Assembly: GCA_002393945.1 (NCBI GenBank) | Contig: DGSO01000006.1 | Coordinates: forward strand, 1-64,000 | Direction: 5' to 3' | DNA: 64,000 nucleotides | Origin: Bacteroidales bacterium UBA4360 | Lineage (GTDB): Bacteria > Bacteroidota > Bacteroidia > Bacteroidales > UBA932 | Shown: piece by piece, positions 22,552 through 30,707 of the stretch | How positions within the stretch are numbered: position 1 is the first letter of the stretch | Layout of the letters: every line of letters begins with the position of its first letter | Made by a program: the position numbers and the translations under genes | The notes under the pieces: generated by a model | Database searches by the model: none | Told to the model about the DNA's origin: nothing | The model's input: only the letters and a program-made list of their open reading frames with translations

Positions 22552-24878
22552 TATTCAAAATAATAATTCTCAAGGTCGGATTTTTCGGGCGCGGTGTCCT
22601 CTTCTTCAGCGGCGCAGTGGTAACTGCCTATGCTTTCGGGGAAGACGTCGCTGTCGGATATGCCCAGGGTGCCGTCGGCAAGGACTTTCTTCATCCACAG
22701 GCCCCATATCGGCAGGGCCATGTTCGCCCCCTGGCCAAGGCTGTTGTTGGAGAAGTGGACGTAGCGGTCTTCGGCACCCACCCACACGCCGGCGGTAATC
22801 TTCGGGGTATAGCCGATGAACCAGCCGTCGGAGTTGTCGTTGGTGGTTCCGGTCTTGCCTGCAATCTGGCCCTTGAGGCCGTATTTGAGGCGAAGCCTGA
22901 TACCTGTTCCGTAATCCACGACGCCCTTCATCATGCTGATCATCTCGGCCGTGGCCTTCTGGGAAAGCACCTCGTGCTTCCTGTCGCTGAATGATCCGAG
23001 GATGTTTCCTTCACTGTCCTCTATGCGGGTGACGAAGATGGGGCTGGTATATGTGCCTCCCGAAGGGAAGGTGTTGTATGCCGTTACCATGTCATATACG
23101 CACAGGTCTGCAGAGCCCACGCAAAGCGATACTACGGGGTCTACATAGCCGCCTATGCCCATTTTCCTCATCATGGAAACCATGGATTCCGGTCCAAGCT
23201 GCTTCATGAGGTATGCCGATACGGAGTTCGAACTGTGGGCAAGACCCCAGGCGAGGTCTACCATGGTGTCGTCGGCATGGGGGTCCTGAGGGCTCCATGT
23301 GTCTCCCTGGTTGTTGATGACGATTACAACCGGAGAGTTCTGGACAGGGTCGCACGGCGTCATTCCCGACTCCATCGCAAGGGTGTAGATGAAGGGTTTC
23401 ACCGTGGATCCAACCTGGCGGCGTCCCTGACGGACGTTGTCGTACTTGAAGTAGCGGTAGTCCGGACCGCCCACGTATGCCTTGATGTGTCCGGTTCCGG
23501 GTTCAATGGCCATGAAGGCTGCCCTGAAGAAGGACTTGTAGTAGCGGATGGAATCGTCCGGAGTCATGAGCGTGTCAATGTAGCCGGGCTTATCCCATGT
23601 GAATACCCTTATCTTGGTCTTCTCCTTGAACGAGGCCTCGATTTCTGAATCTGAGTGGCCGGATGCCTTCATCATGCGGGTGCGGTCACTCCACTTGCGG
23701 GCCTGTTTCAGGGTGGTTTCGATGACTTTCTTGTCAGTGTCGGCCATGAAGGGGGGATTCCTGCGGTACTTGAGTTCCCTGTCGAAGGCCTTTTGGAGGT
23801 CTTTGCCAAGGTGTTCGGCCACGGCTTCCTCTGCATAGCGCTGCATCTTGATATTTACTGTAGTGTAGATGCGGAGGCCGTCACGGTCGAGGTCGTACTT
23901 GGAGCCGTCGGACTTGAAATTCTTGTTGAGCCAGCCGTAGAGCGGATCCTCTGCCCAGAGAAGCGAGTCTACCTGATAGTCTTCAGGTGTATAGTAGGAA
24001 GACTTCTTGGGCTTGGTGGCATTCATGGTGCGCCTCAGCATGTCCCTGAAGTAGGGGCCCACTCCGGTGGTGCGGTCTCCTTGGCGGGTATGGAGGGTGA
24101 TGGGCAGGGCCTGCAGGGAATCGCATTCGGCCTTGGTGAGGTACTTCATGTCTTTCATGCGGCTCAGTACCAGGTTGCGGCGCTTGAGGGCATGATCCGG
24201 ATTGATGGATGGATTGTACCTTGTGGGCTTGTTGACCATGCCCACAAGTACGGCGCTCTCTTCCGGATTGAGCTCCGAAGGATGCTTTCCGAAGAAGAGG
24301 TTTGCCGCCGAAGAGATGCCGTAGGAATTGGAGCCGAAGAAGATTGCGTTGAGGTACATGTCAACTATCTCTTCCTTGGTGTAGTTGCGTTCCAGTTTGA
24401 TGGCTGTAATCCACTCCTTGAGTTTGATCCATACCATTCCTATCTTGCCTACGCCGGGGCGCCTGGGGTAGAGCGTCTTTGCGAGCTGCTGAGTAATGGT
24501 GGAGCCGCCGCCCTGTGAGGAATCCCTGGAAAGGAGGGTTTTGAAGAGCACCCTTCCAAGGGACTGGAAGTCTACTCCGGAGTGCTTGTAGAAGCGTTTG
24601 TCTTCCGTAGCTACGGCGGCCTGGATCAGTGACGGGGCAAGTTCGTCATAGCTTACGAATGTACGGTTTTCTATATGGTAGGTGGTGAGTATCTCGCCAC
24701 CGTCGGCAATAACCTGCGTCGCAAGTTTGGAATCAGGGTTTTCAAGTTCCTCCAGCGAGGGAATGTCTGCAAAGGCCCATACCAGCGCCAGCAGGATGCC
24801 CAAAGCCACGAACGGAGCTACGAGTATGATCCAGAACCAAAGGGTTATTTTTTTTCTGGTTTTGTCTGTCATCGGCAA
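22551..24878 (-). CDS. mrcA: Penicillin-binding protein 1A, bifunctional class A
   Basis: The 775-residue protein polymerises glycan chains and cross-links them. After one N-terminal membrane helix comes a GT51 glycosyltransferase domain with EDKRFYKHSGVD and GGSTITQQLAKTLYPRRP, including the catalytic glutamates. The transpeptidase domain has SxxK in GSTVKPFIY, SxN in SSNSVSAYLM and KTG in AGKTGTTNDNSDGWF. It leads the mrcA-ddl-prmC operon. A TAATTTTG box lies upstream at 24935-24928. Confidence 0.95.
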   Translation of the reverse strand: MPMTDKTRKKITLWFWIILVAPFVALGILLALVWAFADIPSLEELENPDSKLATQVIADGGEILTTYHIENRTFVSYDELAPSLIQAAVATEDKRFYKHSGVDFQSLGRVLFKTLLSRDSSQGGGSTITQQLAKTLYPRRPGVGKIGMVWIKLKEWITAIKLERNYTKEEIVDMYLNAIFFGSNSYGISSAANLFFGKHPSELNPEESAVLVGMVNKPTRYNPSINPDHALKRRNLVLSRMKDMKYLTKAECDSLQALPITLHTRQGDRTTGVGPYFRDMLRRTMNATKPKKSSYYTPEDYQVDSLLWAEDPLYGWLNKNFKSDGSKYDLDRDGLRIYTTVNIKMQRYAEEAVAEHLGKDLQKAFDRELKYRRNPPFMADTDKKVIETTLKQARKWSDRTRMMKASGHSDSEIEASFKEKTKIRVFTWDKPGYIDTLMTPDDSIRYYKSFFRAAFMAIEPGTGHIKAYVGGPDYRYFKYDNVRQGRRQVGSTVKPFIYTLAMESGMTPCDPVQNSPVVIVINNQGDTWSPQDPHADDTMVDLAWGLAHSSNSVSAYLMKQLGPESMVSMMRKMGIGGYVDPVVSLCVGSADLCVYDMVTAYNTFPSGGTYTSPIFVTRIEDSEGNILGSFSDRKHEVLSQKATAEMISMMKGVVDYGTGIRLRLKYGLKGQIAGKTGTTNDNSDGWFIGYTPKITAGVWVGAEDRYVHFSNNSLGQGANMALPIWGLWMKKVLADGTLGISDSDVFPESIGSYHCAAEEEDTAPEKSDLENYYFE

Positions 24879-25012
24879 AAAAATTATTTCCTGAACAAGA
24901 CTAAAGTCTTGCTAAAAATCCAGTTTACAAAATTAAGCAGAAAATTTGGAAATTTGCCTTAAATCTTCGTTACTTTGCAAAAGAAAACCGAACAAACCGG
25001 TCGAAAAGAGTT

Positions 25013-27319
25013 ATGAAGGGAAAACAATTGGTCATAGTCGAATCGCCCGAGAAGGCAAAGACAATTCAGAGATTCCTGGGAGACGATTATCTTGTCAAGG
25101 CATCCATAGGACACATCAGGGATTTGGAAGAGCACAAGCTCAGCGTAGACGTCGAGCATGGCTTTGCTCCTGAATATGTAATACCTGCCGGAAAGAAAAA
25201 GGTAGTCGCCGACCTGAAAAAGATGTCTGAGGAAGCTCCCATGGTATGGCTTGCCTCCGATGAAGACCGTGAGGGAGAAGCAATTTCCTGGCATCTTAAA
25301 GAGACTCTCGGCCTCCCTTCCGAAAAGACCCGCCGCATCGCTTTCCACGAAATCACCAAGAAGGCAATCCTGAATGCGATAGAGAATCCCCGTGACATCG
25401 ACATGAATCTTGTCAATGCCCAGCAGGCCCGCCGCGTGATGGACCGTCTCGTGGGTTTTGAACTCTCTCCCATCCTTTGGAGGAAAATCCAGCCGAAGCT
25501 CTCTGCAGGACGCGTCCAGAGCGTCACCCTCCGTCTTATTGTAGACAGGGAGAAGGAAATCATGGGCTTCAAGCCTAAATCTTTCTATAAGGTTGAGGCC
25601 GTGTTCGTTTCCGAAAAGTCCGGAGCCTCCATGAAAGCCACCCTGGAAAACCGTTTCACTTCCATTGAAGAGGCGGAAGCGTTCCTGAAGGACAGCATCG
25701 GCGCAAAGTATTTTATAGATTCAGTGGAGAAAAAGGAAGGCACACGCTATCCGGCACCGCCTTTCACCACATCCACCCTTCAGCAGGAAGCGTCCCGCAA
25801 GCTCCGCTTCCCGGTTTCCACAACCATGAGGGTCGCACAGAGCCTCTATGAACGCGGTCTCATAACCTATATGAGAACGGACTCGACAAACCTGTCATCC
25901 CTCGCCCTTGGAACTGCCAAGGACTACATCCTGTCCAATTACGGCGAGAATTACTATCACTTCCGCCAGTATCATACAAAGTCAAAGGGGGCACAGGAAG
26001 CGCATGAGGCTATCCGCCCTACCTTTATAGAGAACGTCACCATCGAGGGTACGCCTCAGGAGAAAAAGCTTTACGACCTTATCTGGAAACGCACCGTGGC
26101 TTCCCAGATGGCGGAAAGCCGCGTGATGAACACAACCATGAAGGTGGCTCAGGACCACAGGCCTGAAAAATACAGCCTCCAGTCTGTCCAGATCATGTTC
26201 GACGGCTTTATGGCCGTATATCTGGAAGGCCGTGACGACGAACCCGCCGATGCATCGGCAGAGCAGATCCTTCCCGAACTCAATCCCGGAGACGTCGTCA
26301 TTGACAAGACTGTAAGCGCACAGTGCAAGTTCACCCAGCCGCCGGTCCGTTACAACGAGGCAACCCTGGTGCGGAAGATGGAGGAACTTGGAATCGGCCG
26401 TCCTTCAACCTATGCTGCAACCGTGGATACCCTCACGCGAGGCAGGGGATATGCCGTAAAAGGAGACAAGGAAGGCCAGTCCTTCAAGGTCACGAACCTT
26501 ACGCTTGAAGGCGGCAGGATAAAGACATCGGCCAAAACTGAAACCGTTGGTGCCGAAAAGGGAAAACTCCTTCCCCAGGAACTCGGCCTTGTGGTTACGG
26601 ATTATCTGGTGGGCAATTTTGCCGACATTCTCGATTACGATTTCACGGCTACCATCGAGGAAGACTTTGACAAGGTGGCGGAGGGAAAGATTCCCTGGAC
26701 CGGGGTTCTGGACGAATTCTACGCCCCTTTCCACAAGCACGTAAACGCCGTAATGGCAGACAAGACCTATAACCGCATAACGCGGGAAATAGGCGTTGCG
26801 CCCGACGGAGAAAAGGTCATAGCTTCATTCGGCAAGTTTGGCGCCTATGTGCAGAAGGGAGAAGGCGAAAACCGCCAGAGCGCATCCCTCGGCAAGGACC
26901 AGCTGATAGAGAATCTTACGCTGGAAGAGGCTCTCAAGTTGCTTGAACTGCCTCGCAAGGTTGGTGAAATCGCCGGCGTTGAGGTTATCGCCACAAAGGG
27001 ACGTTTCGGCCCTTATCTCAAGTACGGAGACAAGAATGTGAAACTGCCCCGCGGAAAGGATCCTCTGAAAATAACCCTGCAGGAGTGCGAAGCGCTGATT
27101 TCAGAAGTGGCCTCCAAGCCTGCCGGCCCCGTGATTATCGCCGATTACGGAGACATCAAGATTGTCGACGGACGCTACGGCCCCTACATCAAGGCCGGGG
27201 ATTCCAATTACAGAATTCCAAAGGGCAAAGAAGCCGCGGCACTCTCTGAAAATGAATGCAAAACGATAATTGCGAATTCTGAACCCACTGGAAAAAACTC
27301 CAGAAATAGGAGGAAATAA
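25013..27319 (+). CDS. topA: DNA topoisomerase I (type IA)
   Basis: The 768-residue enzyme relaxes negatively supercoiled DNA by single-strand passage. The TOPRIM domain opens with LVIVESPEKAKTIQRFLG and has the acidic triad in SDEDREGEAISWHL. The catalytic tyrosine lies in RGLITYMRTDSTNLS. The C-terminus has two basic repeats of the TATKGRFGPYLKYG / VDGRYGPYIKAG type instead of cysteine zinc ribbons, as in other Bacteroidota, and ends in a basic tail (KNSRNRRK). Confidence 0.96.
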   Translation: MKGKQLVIVESPEKAKTIQRFLGDDYLVKASIGHIRDLEEHKLSVDVEHGFAPEYVIPAGKKKVVADLKKMSEEAPMVWLASDEDREGEAISWHLKETLGLPSEKTRRIAFHEITKKAILNAIENPRDIDMNLVNAQQARRVMDRLVGFELSPILWRKIQPKLSAGRVQSVTLRLIVDREKEIMGFKPKSFYKVEAVFVSEKSGASMKATLENRFTSIEEAEAFLKDSIGAKYFIDSVEKKEGTRYPAPPFTTSTLQQEASRKLRFPVSTTMRVAQSLYERGLITYMRTDSTNLSSLALGTAKDYILSNYGENYYHFRQYHTKSKGAQEAHEAIRPTFIENVTIEGTPQEKKLYDLIWKRTVASQMAESRVMNTTMKVAQDHRPEKYSLQSVQIMFDGFMAVYLEGRDDEPADASAEQILPELNPGDVVIDKTVSAQCKFTQPPVRYNEATLVRKMEELGIGRPSTYAATVDTLTRGRGYAVKGDKEGQSFKVTNLTLEGGRIKTSAKTETVGAEKGKLLPQELGLVVTDYLVGNFADILDYDFTATIEEDFDKVAEGKIPWTGVLDEFYAPFHKHVNAVMADKTYNRITREIGVAPDGEKVIASFGKFGAYVQKGEGENRQSASLGKDQLIENLTLEEALKLLELPRKVGEIAGVEVIATKGRFGPYLKYGDKNVKLPRGKDPLKITLQECEALISEVASKPAGPVIIADYGDIKIVDGRYGPYIKAGDSNYRIPKGKEAAALSENECKTIIANSEPTGKNSRNRRK

Positions 27320-27329
27320 AATTTTTTAT

Positions 27330-27366
27330 TATTTTTGCACTTACAAAACTTATAAACTGTAAGTGC
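27330..27366 (+). promoter_or_regulatory. Lrp/AsnC promoter with autoregulatory-type palindrome
   Basis: TATTTTTG (27330-27337) is a consensus -7 box. A perfect 8-bp dyad, GCACTTAC (27337-27344) and GTAAGTGC (27359-27366), covers the expected start of transcription and ends just before ATG 27368. This is a good place for Lrp/AsnC autorepression. Confidence 0.65.
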
Positions 27367-27367
27367 T

Positions 27368-27862
27368 ATGCCCAGTTACCACATTGACGAAATAGACCAG
27401 AAGATTCTTTCCTTTCTGGTAAAAAACGCCCGTATGCCATTCCTCGAGATTGCCCGTGAGTGCGGCGTTTCCGGAGCGGCTATACATCAGAGAGTCAAGA
27501 GATTGGAAGCCAATGGCGTCATTGCCGGCTCACGTCTTCTTGTGAAACCTCAGGCACTTGGTCTCAATGTGTGTGCATTCGTGAGCATTTCACTCTCGGA
27601 ATCCACCAAGTATCCCGAGGTGATTTCAAATTTAAAGAAGATCCCCGAAATAGTCGAGTGTCATTTTGTAACCGGCCGTTTCGCCATACTCGCAAAACTG
27701 TTCTGCCTGGATAACGACCATCTTATGGAAGTGCTTCTCAATACAATCCAGAAGATTCCCTATATCCAGTCTACCGATACGATGATTTCCCTGGACGAAC
27801 CCATCGAGCGCCAGGTCTGGGTAAAGGACTTCAAAAGCACGAGTTATACCGGAAGGGACTAG
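27368..27862 (+). CDS. Lrp/AsnC-family transcriptional regulator
   Basis: The 164-residue protein has an N-terminal winged helix-turn-helix (IDEIDQKILSFLVKNARMPFLEIARECGVSGAAIHQRVKRLE) and a C-terminal RAM effector-binding domain (FVSISLSESTKYPEVISNLKKIPEIVECHFVTGRF). These regulators sense amino acids. The ligand here is unknown. It overlaps the 3' end of the convergent U32 peptidase by four bases. Confidence 0.92.
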   Translation: MPSYHIDEIDQKILSFLVKNARMPFLEIARECGVSGAAIHQRVKRLEANGVIAGSRLLVKPQALGLNVCAFVSISLSESTKYPEVISNLKKIPEIVECHFVTGRFAILAKLFCLDNDHLMEVLLNTIQKIPYIQSTDTMISLDEPIERQVWVKDFKSTSYTGRD

Positions 27863-29664
27863 GCTTCCACGGTCATTTCACAATCGGCGCAGTGGAATCT
27901 CAGGGTTAGTCTGCGACCGGTGTTTTCAAGATACAGAGGGTCTGGTTTCAGGCCCTTTTTCTGTTTGGGGCACAGTCCCAGTTCATGGCGGACGCAGTAT
28001 TTGCTTCGCATGAGTTCCGCCCCGATCCTGTGCGTGATTTCATAGGCGTCTTCAAGCTTGGAAGCGCCTCTGGACGAGTATATCTCCCTGTCTATGCGGT
28101 TTGCGATATTCGCCTTGTAGGTGAGTTCCGACGGGGCTTTGACGGTGGGGTCGGCCTTGGCAGTTCTCAGAGGAAGCGCTGTTACGGGGATACGCTCAAG
28201 TTCTTCGGCTATGGACCTTCTGAGCCCGTTTATGTATGAAACCGTAAGGAAAGGAATATCGCCCTGTGCGTCGAGGGATTCGAGCCTGAAACTGTAAGGC
28301 GTGCTCCTCTTTGAAAGCTGGTTTCTCATGCTTTCAAGCATAAGTGAAGGCTTGAGGGCGGCTTCTGCATTTACTCTTTCCCGGACAGATACGTGTCTGC
28401 CGTCTTCGGAGACTGCTTCGATTGAAATGACGCCATCCGCAATGCTCACATTCAGTGCAACTTCAATCAGCCTCACCGGCAGGGAAGCCTCTGCAGCTTT
28501 CTCGAATGCGGCAGAAAGGTTGCGGTACAGTTTCACTCCCGGGGCCAGTCCCTGGACGTTTTTGCACTTGACGGAGAAGCCTTCAGCTTCATCGGCCCGG
28601 AATCCTACCGAGCTTCCGTCCTTTGCGGTGAAGGTGAAACCGTCCCCGTTTGAAAGGCTTATCCCCCTGGCGGCCGGTTCAAGGATGAAGCCGCTTCTTG
28701 TCATTGTCTTTACAATGCCGATGAATTCTCCTCCTCCGGTGCTTCTCCAGCTGCATCTGGTGCCGTCGGCGAACAGTTCGGTATAGCCGCGGTTGAAGGT
28801 TTTGTCAAGGTCCGGGACAAAGCCTCCGGTTACCCGTCCGAATGATGAGCGCCGATACTCTCCGGGGTGTTTTTCCACAAGGGCGTCCAGCGCTTCGGAA
28901 TATGCCTTCACTACGTTTCTAACGTAATTCACGCCTTTGAGGCGCCCTTCAATCTTGAATGAACAGACCCCTGCGCCGGCAAGCTCTTCCAGTTTGCCGT
29001 AAAGTTTGAGGTCCCTGAGGGACAGCAGGGGAGTATTCTTCATTATTACACGCCCATTTGCGTCTTCCAGGTTATAAAGGCTGCGGCATGCCTGGGCGCA
29101 TTCTCCCCGGTTGGCGCTGCGCCCTGTAAGATACTCTGAAAGATAGCACTGGCCGCTGTATGAGACGCAAAGTGCCCCGTGAACGAAAAACTCGATTTCT
29201 GCATCTACGGCATCCCTTATGGCCTTGATGTCTTCTATCGAAATCTGCCTTTCCAGGACGATTCTTCCATACCCGAGGCTTTCTGTGAACTTTGCCTTCT
29301 CCGGAGTCCTTACCGCGCATTGCGTAGATGCGTGCAATGCCATTCCAAGCCCTTCCGCCAGTTTCAGAACCGCGGGGTCCTGCACGATGAGCGCGTCAAC
29401 TCCGGCGGCGCCAAGGTCTTTTACCAGAGCCTCCGCAGAGGACAGTTCATCGTCATAGAGTATGGTGTTAACCGTTGCGTAGATCCTTGCGCCGAAACGG
29501 TGGGCGTATCGGCAGAGGCGGGCGATGTCTTCGATTGAATTGCCTGCGGCCTGGCGTGCGCCGAAAGAGGGGCCTGCTATATAGACGGCATCGGCACCGC
29601 AGTCTATTGCTGCAATGCCGATGTCCGCTGTCCTTGCGGGAGAAAGCAGTTCGAGCGTTTTCAA
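27859..29664 (-). CDS. U32-family peptidase / RlhA-like protein
   Basis: The 601-residue protein has the U32 N-terminal TIM-barrel region (ELLSPARTADIGIAAIDCGADAVYIAGPSFGAR) and the family signature EFFVHGALCVSYSGQCYLSEYLTGRSANRGECAQACR, whose cysteines hold an iron-sulfur cluster in related hydroxylases. Longer U32 proteins act in rRNA or tRNA hydroxylation (RlhA, TrhP) rather than proteolysis, so that role is likely here. A small C-terminal C-x-C/H-x-x-C cluster (CVRHELGLC … FHCADCEM) ends it. It follows the TPR protein with a 3-base gap. Confidence 0.88.
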   Translation of the reverse strand: MKTLELLSPARTADIGIAAIDCGADAVYIAGPSFGARQAAGNSIEDIARLCRYAHRFGARIYATVNTILYDDELSSAEALVKDLGAAGVDALIVQDPAVLKLAEGLGMALHASTQCAVRTPEKAKFTESLGYGRIVLERQISIEDIKAIRDAVDAEIEFFVHGALCVSYSGQCYLSEYLTGRSANRGECAQACRSLYNLEDANGRVIMKNTPLLSLRDLKLYGKLEELAGAGVCSFKIEGRLKGVNYVRNVVKAYSEALDALVEKHPGEYRRSSFGRVTGGFVPDLDKTFNRGYTELFADGTRCSWRSTGGGEFIGIVKTMTRSGFILEPAARGISLSNGDGFTFTAKDGSSVGFRADEAEGFSVKCKNVQGLAPGVKLYRNLSAAFEKAAEASLPVRLIEVALNVSIADGVISIEAVSEDGRHVSVRERVNAEAALKPSLMLESMRNQLSKRSTPYSFRLESLDAQGDIPFLTVSYINGLRRSIAEELERIPVTALPLRTAKADPTVKAPSELTYKANIANRIDREIYSSRGASKLEDAYEITHRIGAELMRSKYCVRHELGLCPKQKKGLKPDPLYLENTGRRLTLRFHCADCEMTVEA

Positions 29665-29667
29665 GCT

Positions 29668-30594
29668 TTAGAGGGTCTTGAGCTGAGCCTCTGCCTGAGC
29701 TGCGTACTTGCTGCCTTCAAGCTTCTGGTAGAATTCCTTGGCTGTTGCCTTGTCGCCTGCCTTCTGGGCTGTTGCGGCGATGGTGAAGATGATGTCTGCA
29801 GCGTCTTTTGCATTCGGGGAAATCTCGAGATACTTCTTGTATGCTGCGATGGAATCCTGGGTCTTGCCGCTCTTGGTGAGTGCGCTTGCAATGAGCTTGT
29901 AGGCGTTTGCGCTTTCTACATACTTGTTGGATTCTTCAAGTGCTGCAATTGCATCTGCGTTCTTGCCTGCCTTGAGGAGGGCCTGGCCTTTCTTGAGGTA
30001 GGTGTTGGCGATGAGTTTTCCGGCCTTTGCTTCCTGGCCGAGCTCGGAAGCCTTCTTGAGGGCCTCGACAGCTGCATCTGCATCACCGGTCTGGAGGGTA
30101 GCCTGACCAAGGAGAAGGAAAGCCTGTCCGTTGTCCGGTTCGAGGTTTACAACTTCCTTGAAAGCTGCAACCGCATCTGCGAAGTTCTTTTCCTTGATGA
30201 GGGTGGAACCCTTTCTCATATAGACGTTGGGAATAAGTTCCTTGGCCTCAGTTGCGGTGTTCTCAATACCGTATTCCTTTGCTACTGCAACAGCCTCTGC
30301 CAAAGTTGTGAGAGCGTTGTCGTATTCCGAACCGTTGATCTGTTCTTTTGCAATGGAGAGAATAGTTTCAGGGATGATCTCCTTGCACTTTGCCACCATT
30401 TCTGCGGCTTCCTCTTCTTCGCATGCTTCAAACTGGGTGAGAGCTGCACGGAAGCTGCCCAGGGCTTCTGTCTTACTGGTCTGCAGTGCGGTTGCGCCTG
30501 CGTTGAAAGCTTCAATTCCTGCGTTGTAATCCTGTGCGGATGCAACGGCTGCGGCTGCGATGAAAGCGGCGATAACTACTGATACCTTTTTCAT
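29668..30594 (-). CDS. Periplasmic TPR-repeat protein
   Basis: The 308-residue protein has a cleavable signal peptide (MKKVSVVIAAFIAAAAVASAQ) and at least five tetratricopeptide repeats of the form …AFKEVVNLEPDNGQAFLLLG / ALKKASELGQEAKAG / YLEISPNAKDA. It probably scaffolds protein contacts in the periplasm. It is the first gene of a two-gene operon with the U32 protein and is divergent from the M16-like gene. Confidence 0.85.
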   Translation of the reverse strand: MKKVSVVIAAFIAAAAVASAQDYNAGIEAFNAGATALQTSKTEALGSFRAALTQFEACEEEEAAEMVAKCKEIIPETILSIAKEQINGSEYDNALTTLAEAVAVAKEYGIENTATEAKELIPNVYMRKGSTLIKEKNFADAVAAFKEVVNLEPDNGQAFLLLGQATLQTGDADAAVEALKKASELGQEAKAGKLIANTYLKKGQALLKAGKNADAIAALEESNKYVESANAYKLIASALTKSGKTQDSIAAYKKYLEISPNAKDAADIIFTIAATAQKAGDKATAKEFYQKLEGSKYAAQAEAQLKTL

Positions 30595-30664
30595 TTTCGT
30601 ATAAGTTTTATTCGTTTAGATTCATAGGTTGGCAAAAAGTTCCAAACCGGAATAACACCACTAA

Positions 30665-30697
30665 TTTGCAAAAATAGCAAATAATGTTGTATTTTTG
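30665..30697 (+). promoter_or_regulatory. Promoter of the M16-like gene
   Basis: TTTG (30665-30668) and TATTTTTG (30690-30697) are 21 bases apart and lead to ATG 30708. On the minus strand TATTTTTG at 30676-30669 may be the -7 box for the TPR gene, so the two promoters overlap. Confidence 0.65.
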
Positions 30698-30707
30698 CAC
30701 CGGCAAT

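Noticed and set aside
23655..24518. Open frame of 287 codons opposite mrcA
   Set aside because: It is antisense to conserved PBP1A motifs, with no independent evidence.
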